Shown here: positions 1 to 5,764 of the stretch, in pieces
Numbering within the stretch: the first letter of the stretch is position 1
Layout of the letters: every line of letters begins with the position of its first letter
IMG/VR virus record: IMGVR_UViG_3300038420_000062
Span: 1-30,682 of that record
Reading direction: 5' to 3' (one strand)
Origin: a virus
Length of the DNA: 30,682 nucleotides
The notes under the pieces: generated by a model
The model's input: the letters and a program-made list of their open reading frames with translations, nothing else
Databases searched by the model: none
What the model was told of the DNA's origin: nothing
Translations under genes and position numbers: made by a program

Positions 1-93
1 CTGCTGCGAGGGCTGCTGCGGGGGCTGCTGCGGGGGCTGCGGCGTTGGATGCGGGGGGGGCTGCGGCGGCTGCTGCGAGGGCTGCTGCGGAGC
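1..93 (+). repeat. Imperfect 12-base tandem repeat (ctgctgcggggg type)
   Basis: Units of the form ctgctgcg(a/g)ggg recur at the start of the window, with an interruption around 37-68 containing a G8 tract. The unit length is a multiple of three, so unit gain or loss keeps the Ala-rich reading frame. All three + frames and the reverse strand are open here because of the repeat, so an open frame by itself is not evidence of coding. Confidence 0.8.
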
Positions 94-149
94 GCCAATG
101 GCAGTCCGTCATGCTGGCGACCTATCTGAATCTGAAGGAGACATCATGA
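1..149 (+). CDS. C-terminal end of an alanine-rich protein (5' truncated)
   Basis: The frame beginning at base 3 is open from the window edge to a TGA at 147-149. It encodes about 30 residues of almost pure Ala with Gly/Arg, then a non-repetitive tail reading AERQWQSVMLATYLNLKETS. Such Ala-rich stretches followed by ERxWQ...L.xYL are, from memory, common at the ends of unknown phage proteins. The stop overlaps the ATG of the nuclease gene (ATGA) and the last codons contain that gene's SD (AAGGAG), which supports this frame as the real one. The body of the protein lies outside the window, so no function is assigned. A run of eight G lies in the coding repeat at 53-60. Confidence 0.65.
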   Translation, partial: AARAAAGAAAGAAALDAGGAAAAAARAAAERQWQSVMLATYLNLKETS

Positions 150-1033
150 CCATCCATCCAGTGCCAGTCCCACTCCTGACCGGCTTGCTCGCTGAGCGCA
201 TCCACAGGGACAACGAGGCCGAGGGCAAGCGTCCCAAGGCGTTCGACACCCTGTTGCGGAACTCGGGAGCCGGCAAGTGCGCCCGCCAGCTCGGTCTGGC
301 CGCCGCCGGCTACGAGGAGTCCGATCCGCCTGACATCTCCGGCGAGTGGGTGATGTGGCTGGGCTCGCTGATCCACGAGAAGTGGCAGGAAGCGGCCATC
401 GACATGCTGGAGTTCGATATCGTCGACCCGGAGTTCCAAGTTCGCTTCGGTGACCTGACCTCTGGGCACCTCGATGCCAGAATCAGGCTTGTCGATGGTC
501 GCCTTGTGGCGTACGAGCTGAAGACTCGGGGCGCTACCGGCTTCGATCGGGCCATCGGGCTCGATCGCCGCTTCTTCAAGGAGAAGCCCCTGGAAGGTCC
601 CACGACCAGCGACAAGCTACAGGGCGCGCTGAACGCCTACGCCATCGGCGCCGACCTGATGGTGATCGGGATCATCGGACTCGAGGCGGTGTCCAAGGCC
701 TTCGCCCGCAAGCTCGGTTTCGAGGATCTACGGCGCATCATGGCTGAGTGGCACTACACCCGCGAGGAGTACGAACCGTGGGCCATAGCCGAGCTGGACC
801 GCATGGAGGAGATCGCTGACCATCTCCGCTCGGATGTGCTGCCGCCACGCTGGGCCGTGGGCGACGACATGACCCAGGTGGAACTCGACCCCGATGCTTC
901 TCGCCCCGCCTGGCAATGCGACTACTGCTCGCACCGGACGACCTGCTCCTACGCCGGTCCCGGCGCCGTGCGCCTGCCGCTCGATGGCATCCCTGTCCCC
1001 GTCGGCTTCAAGCAGGGAGGTTCCCATGGCTGA
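146..1033 (+). CDS. PD-(D/E)XK nuclease with a four-cysteine Fe-S type motif (Cas4/AddB-like)
   Basis: A 295-residue protein with the layout of RecB/Cas4-family exonucleases. Visible are GSLIHE (His77), a GHLDARI strand with Asp110, the core AYELKTR (Glu124, Lys126), and a following QGALNAYAIGA helix (Gln159, Tyr165). One upstream Cys45 and a C-terminal CDYCSHRTTC cluster (Cys258, 261, 267) match the four Cys that hold a 4Fe-4S cluster in Cas4 and AddB. It likely resects DNA ends to give single strands for the annealing protein two genes downstream. The ATG at 146 is chosen over the in-frame ATG at 98 because AAGGAG lies directly before it and it overlaps the previous stop. No Cas genes or CRISPR array are nearby, so a role in recombination is more likely than spacer acquisition. 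Confidence 0.85.
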   Translation: MTIHPVPVPLLTGLLAERIHRDNEAEGKRPKAFDTLLRNSGAGKCARQLGLAAAGYEESDPPDISGEWVMWLGSLIHEKWQEAAIDMLEFDIVDPEFQVRFGDLTSGHLDARIRLVDGRLVAYELKTRGATGFDRAIGLDRRFFKEKPLEGPTTSDKLQGALNAYAIGADLMVIGIIGLEAVSKAFARKLGFEDLRRIMAEWHYTREEYEPWAIAELDRMEEIADHLRSDVLPPRWAVGDDMTQVELDPDASRPAWQCDYCSHRTTCSYAGPGAVRLPLDGIPVPVGFKQGGSHG

Positions 1034-1211
1034 CATCGCGAAACTGGAGCGTGAACTTGAAAAGCAGAGGGCGCGAGCCAACAAGGCTGAGGAAGATGCC
1101 CTGGTATGGCGCAATAAGTACGAGCACGCCCGAGAGATGATCGGGATCGAGTTTGATCTTGAGCCCTACGACGCGTATCGCTATATCGACATCGACCCGG
1201 AGGATTTGTGA
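1026..1211 (+). CDS. Small coiled-coil protein of unknown function
   Basis: A 61-residue acidic protein. Residues about 5-38 are a charged helix with heptad-like spacing (KLERELEKQRARANKAEEDALVWRNK, quoted in parts: KLERELEKQR, ANKAEEDALVW), and the tail is rich in Asp and Tyr. The ATG at 1026 has GGGAGG six bases upstream and overlaps the end of the nuclease gene by 8 bases. Its stop overlaps the annealing-protein start (TGATG), so it is translated between two recombination proteins and could be an accessory of either; that is only context. The same frame is open further upstream, but no SD supports those starts. Confidence 0.7.
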   Translation: MADIAKLERELEKQRARANKAEEDALVWRNKYEHAREMIGIEFDLEPYDAYRYIDIDPEDL

Positions 1212-1981
1212 TGGCTGAGTTGACCGCAGCGCAACGCAGGGCTCTCCTGGTCCCCATCCAGAGCTTTCGCGTGGAGCGCAACCCGCAGGGCATGAGCTAC
1301 TTGGAAGGCTACGACATCATCGCCCACCTGACCAGGCTCTTTGGCTTTGAGGGTTGGGACAAGGAGCTGACCGGGCTCGAGCTGCTCTTCGAGGATCACG
1401 TCAAATGGACGACTCGCGACAACAAGGAGAAGGAGGGCTGGGACGTGGCTTACCGTGCCTCCGTGCGCCTCACCATCCGCAATCCCTCAGGTGAGATCGT
1501 CACGGTCAAAGAGGACGCTTCCACGGGAGACGCCCAGCACCAACCGGGCCGTTCTGATGCTCACGACCTCGCCGTCAAGGCGGCTGTGACCGGGGCGCTC
1601 AAGCGGGCAGCCAAGGACCTTGGCGATCAGTTCGGTCTCGGGCTCTACGACAAGGGCTCGATGGAGCCTCTGGTCAAAGAGGTGGTGCCCTACAAGGACC
1701 CTGGCTCGGTGTCGCCGCAAACATCGGGCGCTGGTACGTCGACACCTACTACCCCCGAGCCCTTGCATCCTTCCGCGCCCGGTACCGATGAGATGATCGA
1801 CGCCAAACAGCGGTCCCGCATGTGGGCCATCTGCCGGCAGTTCGGGTGGGACCCGCATCTGGTCGCCGCCGGGGCGCTTGGCCATGCCTGTGAGTCGCTG
1901 AACGATCTGACCAGGGAAGAAGCCGATGTCGTGATCATGACTCTTGTGGAGAACGAGAGGGTTGCGAAGCAGACGAAGTAA
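1211..1981 (+). CDS. Rad52-like single-strand annealing protein
   Basis: 256 residues. The N-terminal half carries the Rad52/Rad22 family signature: YLEGYDIIAHLTRLFGFEGW (30-49), then a beta-rich segment, then AHDLAVKAAVTGALKRAAKDLG (117-138) followed by DQFGLGLYDKG. Members bind and anneal complementary single strands and pair with a nuclease, here the PD-(D/E)XK gene just upstream. A Ser/Thr/Pro-rich linker (about 163-192) leads to a C-terminal helical domain (about 196-250, KQRSRMWAICRQFGWD..LTREEADVVI) of the sort seen at the end of other phage recombinases. The ATG at 1211 is favoured over the GTG at 1208: GGAGG is 7 bases from it and it forms a TGATG overlap. Confidence 0.88.
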   Translation: MAELTAAQRRALLVPIQSFRVERNPQGMSYLEGYDIIAHLTRLFGFEGWDKELTGLELLFEDHVKWTTRDNKEKEGWDVAYRASVRLTIRNPSGEIVTVKEDASTGDAQHQPGRSDAHDLAVKAAVTGALKRAAKDLGDQFGLGLYDKGSMEPLVKEVVPYKDPGSVSPQTSGAGTSTPTTPEPLHPSAPGTDEMIDAKQRSRMWAICRQFGWDPHLVAAGALGHACESLNDLTREEADVVIMTLVENERVAKQTK

Positions 1982-1990
1982 GCGCATACT
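1962..1990 (+). promoter_or_regulatory. Candidate promoter before the 140-residue gene
   Basis: TTGCGA (1962-1967), a 17-base spacer, then CATACT (1985-1990); each box matches the sigma70-type consensus at four of six positions. A start near 1997 would leave a leader of about 30 bases containing the SD AAGGGGAGA. This is one of the few real gaps in the early block, which makes a promoter plausible here. Read by eye only. Confidence 0.4.
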
Positions 1991-2004
1991 GTGGAGTGAC
2001 AGTA
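1987..2004. promoter_or_regulatory. Perfect palindrome TACTGT-N6-ACAGTA, candidate operator
   Basis: TACTGTGGAGTGACAGTA has two exact 6-base inverted arms with a 6-base centre. It overlaps the candidate -10 box at 1985-1990 and the expected start site, the position where a bound repressor would block transcription. It resembles the proteobacterial LexA box, but that has an 8-base centre. Confidence 0.4.
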
Positions 2005-2026
2005 AGTACCGAACAAGGGGAGACCA

Positions 2027-2449
2027 ATGGCTGAACTGAACGAACGACAGATCGCATGGCTGCACGATGCGAGAGAACTGATCGACTTCCTCGAGGAGCA
2101 CCCGGCGCTCATCCCGCCATATTCGACCTTCCAAGTGACTCGGGTGGTCTTCGAGGAGGAAGATGTGAGCACCTTCGTCCGGCAACTCGGCAACGCCACC
2201 AAGTCCACAACCGGCACGACGGGCGACCTGATCGAACTCAAGCGAAGGTTCGGTCGGTTCGCGGAGATCCACATCCTCATCAAGAAGGATGCGACCTGCG
2301 AGAAAGTGGTCACCACCGAGACCGTGGAGATCACCGGACCGGACCCCGAAGCTGTCGCCGCGCTGCCCGTCACCACTCGGACCGTTGAGATCGAGAAGGT
2401 GGAATGGGTGTGCCCGCCTTCGCTGCTTGCCCTGGCAGGTGAGTCATGA
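2027..2449 (+). CDS. Phage protein of unknown function
   Basis: 140 residues, not recognised. The N-terminal 25 residues form a charged helix (MAELNERQIAWLHDARELID). The middle is mixed, with a Thr-rich turn (KSTTGTTGD) and a basic stretch ELKRRFGRFAEIHILIKK. The C-terminal half has Thr/Val/Glu-rich strands that look like a beta sheet. Only one Cys occurs before the C-terminal VCPPS. It has a strong SD (AAGGGGAGA) and follows a 45-base gap carrying a candidate promoter and palindrome, so it probably heads its own operon running on to 6697. Confidence 0.75.
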   Translation: MAELNERQIAWLHDARELIDFLEEHPALIPPYSTFQVTRVVFEEEDVSTFVRQLGNATKSTTGTTGDLIELKRRFGRFAEIHILIKKDATCEKVVTTETVEITGPDPEAVAALPVTTRTVEIEKVEWVCPPSLLALAGES

Positions 2450-2610
2450 GCGACGACACAAGAATGATCCAGGCATACGCTGACACGATTACCAGCGAGT
2501 TCAATGGCGATGAGGATGAAATCCTGCGCTTCATCCAAATGATCCTCGATGAGTTGGGCATCAACGCCGATGTACAGCTCAGGGACCCCGGGCCTGCGGA
2601 GGTGTCGTAA
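2446..2610 (+). CDS. Small acidic protein of unknown function
   Basis: 54 residues (MSDDTRMIQAYADTI...), strongly acidic, mostly predicted helix by inspection, ending DPGPAEVS. The ATG overlaps the previous stop (ATGA) and the TAA overlaps the next ATG (TAATG), so it fills exactly the space between two better supported genes. That packing is the main evidence that it is real. No motif is recognised. Confidence 0.65.
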   Translation: MSDDTRMIQAYADTITSEFNGDEDEILRFIQMILDELGINADVQLRDPGPAEVS

Positions 2611-2897
2611 TGGCCTGGGAAGACGAGTACCCGGCCGCCCAGCGCCATTCAGCGACCTCCATCGCCGCGGCCGAGCAGATCAAGCCGAAGGTGCTCACCC
2701 TGCGCGAGCTGGTCTATCTCTGCATCAGAGATTCCGGGCCGGTCACCGACGCCGAGATCCAAGAGCTGCTCGAGATGGACGGATCGACCGAGCGGCCGAG
2801 GCGCGTGGAGCTTCTGCGGGCGGGGCGCATCTACTCTCCTGGCGAGGCCTACAACGCCAATGGCCGGCGGGCGCAGACCTGGATGGTGACGCGATGA
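2610..2897 (+). CDS. Small winged-helix-like protein
   Basis: 95 residues. Residues 26-92 read like a winged helix-turn-helix: TLRELVYLCIRDSGPVTD, then AEIQELLEMDGSTERPRRVE as the turn and recognition helix, then a wing around GRIYSPGEAYNANGRRAQTW. The pattern STxRPRRxxLxxxGxI...GRxAxxW is frequent in small phage proteins thought to bind DNA. GGAGG (2598-2602) precedes the ATG, which overlaps the previous TAA. A DNA-binding role is inferred from the fold pattern only. Confidence 0.7.
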   Translation: MAWEDEYPAAQRHSATSIAAAEQIKPKVLTLRELVYLCIRDSGPVTDAEIQELLEMDGSTERPRRVELLRAGRIYSPGEAYNANGRRAQTWMVTR

Positions 2898-3028
2898 CCC
2901 ACGATCCCTATTTCGACGGTCCAACGCCCGAGGAGTTGGCCGAGATCCGCGAGCCCTTCGAGGAATGGTGCCTGCGTCAGGATCTCAGGCTCACCGAGGA
3001 GAACCGCAGGAGGTTCCAAAGTGCCTGA
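2894..3028 (+). CDS. Small acidic protein of unknown function
   Basis: 44 residues, beginning MTHDPYFDGPTPEELAEIRE and ending ENRRRFQSA. The ATG overlaps the previous TGA (ATGA), and its own end overlaps the GTG of the next gene, whose SD (AGGAGG) is embedded in its ...RRRF codons. No motif is recognised. It is accepted because it closes the gap between two overlapping neighbours in phase with the local start-stop pattern. Confidence 0.6.
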   Translation: MTHDPYFDGPTPEELAEIREPFEEWCLRQDLRLTEENRRRFQSA

Positions 3029-3347
3029 CACCGACCCCCGAACCGAAGCCGTGGACAAAGCGACGAAAGCGATTTACCGGGTCCACGGTCGCCTGCACAC
3101 TCTTACCGAAGAAGCCAACGCCGTCCTCGACGCCATCGACTATTCCGCCACCCTCACCGCTCTAGCCGATGCCCGAAGAGAGAACGAGAGGCTGTGGGAG
3201 GCATCGAAGGCCGTAGTGGAAGCATGGTATGACCCGGCGGCACCTCCTCTGAGTAATAGCTGGGCCAGAGTGGGTGTTGCCGTTCGCATCCTGGTCGCCG
3301 CCCTCAGTGCTGATGGAGAGGCCGACACAGGAGGAGAGGCGACGTGA
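3021..3347 (+). CDS. Mosaic coiled-coil protein, copy A
   Basis: 108 residues, GTG start with AGGAGG upstream. It shares three exact DNA blocks with the gene at 3625: 25 bases near the start (3029-3053, DPRTEAV), 66 bases in the middle (3129-3194, IDYSATLTALADARRENERL) and 23 bases near the end (3299-3321, ALSADGE). The segments between the blocks are unrelated and differ in length. The ADARRENERL part is a probable coiled coil. The tail ADTGGEAT is encoded by a repeated SD-containing junction. Function unknown; Ea22-like variable phage proteins are the nearest analogy I can name, as inference. Confidence 0.7.
   Translation: MPDTDPRTEAVDKATKAIYRVHGRLHTLTEEANAVLDAIDYSATLTALADARRENERLWEASKAVVEAWYDPAAPPLSNSWARVGVAVRILVAALSADGEADTGGEAT
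3129..3194 (+). repeat. 66-base exact direct repeat, copy 1
   Basis: Identical to 3763-3828, inside the two related genes and in the same reading frame (IDYSATLTALADARRENERL). Silent positions are unchanged, which points to a recent duplication or gene conversion rather than protein-level selection alone. Confidence 0.95.
3321..3339 (+). repeat. Gene-junction repeat GCCGACACAGGAGGAGAGG, copy 1
   Basis: Encodes the ADTGGE tail of the upstream gene and supplies the SD (GGAGGAG) for the GTG at 3344. Identical copies are at 3602-3620 and 4583-4601. Confidence 0.9.
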
Positions 3348-3628
3348 GCGACTATCCATCCGGTTCACCCAATCGCTTCGACGACTGGGACAAGATGCTG
3401 GCTGACCTCGATCGGGTGCTGGACTCAATCAAGATGGCGGTTTCAGACACTCTGGCGCACCCGAACGCCATTCTTCCCAGCGTACTTCGGCCCATTCGCG
3501 ACCAGGTGGAGAAAGTCCGCAATGAGTTCCGCCATGTCGTCAACTACGCCAGAGATGCCGAAAGAGGCAATGAGGTGCTGCGGGAGCGACTTCACGACGG
3601 GGCCGACACAGGAGGAGAGGAGACGTGA
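3344..3628 (+). CDS. Small helical protein in the mosaic cluster
   Basis: 94 residues, GTG start in a GTGA overlap with copy A and a GGAGGAG SD. The sequence is largely helical (WDKMLADLDRVLDSIKMAV, then IRDQVEKVRNEFRHVV). The C-terminal DNA encoding ARDAERGNEVLRERL resembles the ADARRENERLREAL block of copies A and B at the nucleotide level, though it is not identical, and the gene ends with the same ADTGGEET junction tail. It looks like a more diverged member of the same cassette family. Function unknown. Confidence 0.68.
   Translation: MSDYPSGSPNRFDDWDKMLADLDRVLDSIKMAVSDTLAHPNAILPSVLRPIRDQVEKVRNEFRHVVNYARDAERGNEVLRERLHDGADTGGEET
3602..3620 (+). repeat. Gene-junction repeat, copy 2
   Basis: Exact copy of 3321-3339. 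Encodes ADTGGE at the end of the 94-residue gene and gives the SD for the GTG at 3625. Confidence 0.9.
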
Positions 3629-4047
3629 GTGTCACCGACCCCCGAACCGAAGCCGTGAAGAAGGCGGCTCATGGGATTCACTCGGAGCGGAAGTTCATCG
3701 CCGCAATCGGCGAGAACAACAGCGAGAGCGAATACTGCCAACGACTTGCCATCAAAGCTCTTGACGCCATCGACTATTCCGCCACCCTCACCGCTCTAGC
3801 CGATGCCCGAAGAGAGAACGAGAGGCTGCGGGAAGCGCTGGGGAGTTGGAAAGCCGATCACATCAAAGTAATGGCACGGTGCACCCAGGAGGGCAGGGCG
3901 TTGATCGGCATCGCCCAATACGACAAACGATGGTACGGCCAACGCTCAAACGATATGCCGAGCAGGGAGCAACTCATCGCCAAAGCGTTCGACGCTCTCG
4001 ACGCTCTCGTCGCCCTCAGTGCTGATGGAGAGGAGACGGATGTTTGA
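3625..4047 (+). CDS. Mosaic coiled-coil protein, copy B
   Basis: 140 residues, GTG start (GTGA overlap). It is a relative of the gene at 3021: exact shared DNA at 3633-3657, 3763-3828 and 4011-4033, with different sequence between the blocks (IHSERKFIAAIGENNSESEY and SWKADHIKVMARCTQEGRAL). Residues about 45-75 are a coiled coil (ADARRENERLREALGSWKAD). The 3' end overlaps the methyltransferase start. No enzyme motif is visible. The pattern of fixed blocks with swapped inserts suggests an evolving surface or binding protein, as inference. Confidence 0.7.
   Translation: MSVTDPRTEAVKKAAHGIHSERKFIAAIGENNSESEYCQRLAIKALDAIDYSATLTALADARRENERLREALGSWKADHIKVMARCTQEGRALIGIAQYDKRWYGQRSNDMPSREQLIAKAFDALDALVALSADGEETDV
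3763..3828 (+). repeat. 66-base exact direct repeat, copy 2
   Basis: Identical to 3129-3194; spacing between copies is 634 bases. A recombination between them would delete the 94-residue gene and fuse copies A and B in frame. Confidence 0.95.
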
Positions 4048-4618
4048 GGAGTTGAACCCGCCCTACTCGACCATCGTGGCCGACCCGCCGTGGCCTGACG
4101 AGCACAAGCTGACCGGCGTAACGAGGGTGGGGCGAGTCAAGAAGGAGCGCGGCATCGAGCCCCACTACTCGACCCTATCAATGGAGGACATCGCAGCGTT
4201 GCCGGTAGCGGACATCGCCGCCGAGGATGCCCATCTGTACCTCTGGACGACAAACCTTCACCTGGCACGGACGTTCGCCATCATGCAGGCATGGGGATTC
4301 GGCTACCGGACAATGCTGACATGGTGCAAGACGGGCCACCTCGGGCTCGGGCACTACTTTCGCACGAACACCGAGCACGTTCTGTTTGGCGTGCGTGGGT
4401 CGCTCCGCACAAAGGACCGCCGCCAAGGGACCCATTTCACTGCGGCGAAGCAAGGCCACTCGGTCAAGCCCGCATCGTTTACCGACCTCGTGGAGCGATG
4501 TTCCCCAGGCCCCTACGTCGAACTATTCGCCCGTCAGCCTCGCCTCGGCTGGGACTCATGGGGCTACGGGTACGAAAGCCGGGCCGACACAGGAGGAGAG
4601 GAGACGACGGATGGGTGA
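4040..4618 (+). CDS. MT-A70 family adenine N6-methyltransferase
   Basis: 192 residues. The catalytic DPPW is at 15-18 (STIVADPPWPDE). Other family hallmarks are HYSTLSMEDIAALPV (42-56), LYLWTTN (67-72), GHYFRTNTEHVLFGVRG (104-120), and the C-terminal SAM-side strand PYVELFARQPRLGWDSWG (158-175). Members transfer a methyl group from SAM to adenine N6, in phages usually on DNA, often to protect it from restriction. The ATG at 4040 follows GAGAGGAG by about 5 bases and overlaps the stop of copy B; GTG 4019 and ATG 4025 are less well placed. The tail ADTGGEETTDG comes from the junction repeat. No restriction enzyme is adjacent, so it is probably solitary. Confidence 0.92.
   Translation: MFEELNPPYSTIVADPPWPDEHKLTGVTRVGRVKKERGIEPHYSTLSMEDIAALPVADIAAEDAHLYLWTTNLHLARTFAIMQAWGFGYRTMLTWCKTGHLGLGHYFRTNTEHVLFGVRGSLRTKDRRQGTHFTAAKQGHSVKPASFTDLVERCSPGPYVELFARQPRLGWDSWGYGYESRADTGGEETTDG
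4583..4601 (+). repeat. Gene-junction repeat, copy 3
   Basis: Exact copy of 3321-3339 at the end of the methyltransferase gene; supplies the SD for the ATG at 4611. Its presence after an unrelated gene shows that the junction, not just the mosaic genes, has been copied. Confidence 0.9.
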
Positions 4619-4934
4619 GGCCAAACTGCTGAGAGGACCACGGGCGCACTCGGTTAGGTGGATGATCCACGACGATTGGATCGAGGGCAACGTCACCTGC
4701 CACGCCACCGAGGGAGCCGACTGTCGGCTGATCTGTTCTGAGGGTTGCGACGGCTGGAACATCACCGACCATGAGCACGAGTTGGTCGACCAGGGCAAAT
4801 GCAACTTCGTCGAATGGATGGACGCCGAGGGGCTGTTGGAGTCTCACGTAGGCACCCACGCCCCCACCGACGGATTCATCGAGATCGAGTACGAGGACGA
4901 CCACTACACCTGGACATATTCCCATGCCCGCTAG
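4611..4934 (+). CDS. Cysteine/histidine-containing phage protein
   Basis: 107 residues. A cluster of Cys and His (VTCHATEGADCRLICSEGCDGW, i.e. C30, C38, C42, C46, then HEHELVDQGKC with C63) suggests a metal site, followed by a Glu/Asp-rich end with FIEIEYEDDHYTWTYSHAR. Proteins with the order WHDDW, CHA..GADCR..C..GC..W, DQGKC..VEW, IEVE and YTW are, from memory, widespread unknown genes in actinobacterial phages. The ATG at 4611 has the repeat-derived SD and overlaps the methyltransferase stop. Function unknown. Confidence 0.75.
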   Translation: MGEAKLLRGPRAHSVRWMIHDDWIEGNVTCHATEGADCRLICSEGCDGWNITDHEHELVDQGKCNFVEWMDAEGLLESHVGTHAPTDGFIEIEYEDDHYTWTYSHAR

Positions 4935-5121
4935 CCCCACCCCCTCCCCCAACAACACCAGCGGGAAGCGGGAAGCCGTTCCTTGCGCCAACTGCGATGG
5001 GTTCGTCCGGGCTTACTTCACGCCCGACGACCATCCGTGGCAGTACGCCCACACGTACCGCAACGGTCGGTTCATGTGGGGCCAGCCGATTCTTTGCAAA
5101 GGAGCGATCCCCCGTGCCTGA
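4924..5121 (+). CDS. Small CxxC protein, unknown function
   Basis: 65 residues. After a Pro/Ser/Asn-rich start there is PCANCDGFVRAYFTPDDHPW, and a later lone Cys (PILCKGA), which could be part of a small metal-binding fold. The start overlaps the previous stop by 11 bases and no good SD precedes it, so translation may depend on coupling. Its final codons contain the AAAGGAG SD of the next gene, and its stop lies inside that gene. Unrecognised. Confidence 0.6.
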   Translation: MPASPTPSPNNTSGKREAVPCANCDGFVRAYFTPDDHPWQYAHTYRNGRFMWGQPILCKGAIPRA

Positions 5122-5764
5122 CCGTCACACAGCAATCGAACGAGCCGCCAGAGAGGTGATCTGCCGAATCGAACGAGTCTTGGGCGACCTCGCAGGCTGG
5201 GACATGCTCACCCTCAACGCCGATGGACGAGGCGCAGCAACGGCCGACGCACCGTGGGCTAGATCCGCAATCCGAGAAGCCCAGGAAGCATTGAGGCGTC
5301 TGGCTGCTGCCCTGGCTACTGAGGCCCCGAGCCCGGAGCCGGAAACGATTGTAGAGAACATTTGGGATCATTGGGACGCCCATCTCTCCGATTGGGATCT
5401 TGAGGGATCTATCGCCAACACTGAGGCCAAGGAGCAAGCCGTGCTGTCGGTACGCAGGACGTTGGGAATACCACCCACCCCGAGCCCGGAGCCCCACGGC
5501 TGCATCCCACAGTGCCGAGAGGACGGTTGCCAGGACCCGAGCAACCCGGATTGCATGTTGCGCCCGGCCCCCGAGCCAATCACCGATGACGATCTCAATC
5601 GGGTTCGCTACCTGACCGTATCCGACCCTAAGGCTAGGGATGAGGCGTGGCCAGGGATCTTGCGGCGCCTTGAAATAGCCGAGAGGGATCTGAAGGCAAC
5701 GCGAGCGGCGTTCGAGGCAAAGACCAGGAGAACCGCTTCGATGTCAGACACGGAGGAGACGTGA
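5114..5764 (+). CDS. Phage protein with Cys cluster and PSPEP linkers
   Basis: 216 residues from the GTG at 5114 (AAAGGAG about 9 bases upstream, overlapping the previous stop). Residues 3-75 are helical (AIERAAREVICRIERVLGDL, AIREAQEALRRLAAALATEA). Two copies of a PSPEP linker (APSPEPE and TPSPEPH) flank an acidic Trp-rich segment (IWDHWDAHLSDWDLEGS). A cluster CIPQCREDGCQDPSNPDC may bind metal. The C-terminus is a coiled coil (RRLEIAERDLKATRAAFEAK) ending SDTEET, like the mosaic genes upstream. Function unknown. Confidence 0.7.
   Translation: MPDRHTAIERAAREVICRIERVLGDLAGWDMLTLNADGRGAATADAPWARSAIREAQEALRRLAAALATEAPSPEPETIVENIWDHWDAHLSDWDLEGSIANTEAKEQAVLSVRRTLGIPPTPSPEPHGCIPQCREDGCQDPSNPDCMLRPAPEPITDDDLNRVRYLTVSDPKARDEAWPGILRRLEIAERDLKATRAAFEAKTRRTASMSDTEET

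Noticed and set aside
1-93. Reverse strand reads as a Pro/Gln-rich protein and + frame 2 as a Cys/Gly-rich protein
   Set aside because: Both are by-products of the 12-base repeat. Only frame 3 has a stop linked to the next gene and a plausible non-repetitive end.
1987-2004. LexA (SOS) box
   Set aside because: The arms match the proteobacterial form but the centre is 6 bases, not 8, and actinobacterial LexA sites are of the GAAC-N4-GTTC type. Kept only as an unnamed operator candidate.
3021-4618. CRISPR-like repeats
   Set aside because: The repeated blocks lie inside coding frames and at gene borders, with irregular spacing and no uniform spacers; the Cas4-like nuclease has no other Cas gene near it.
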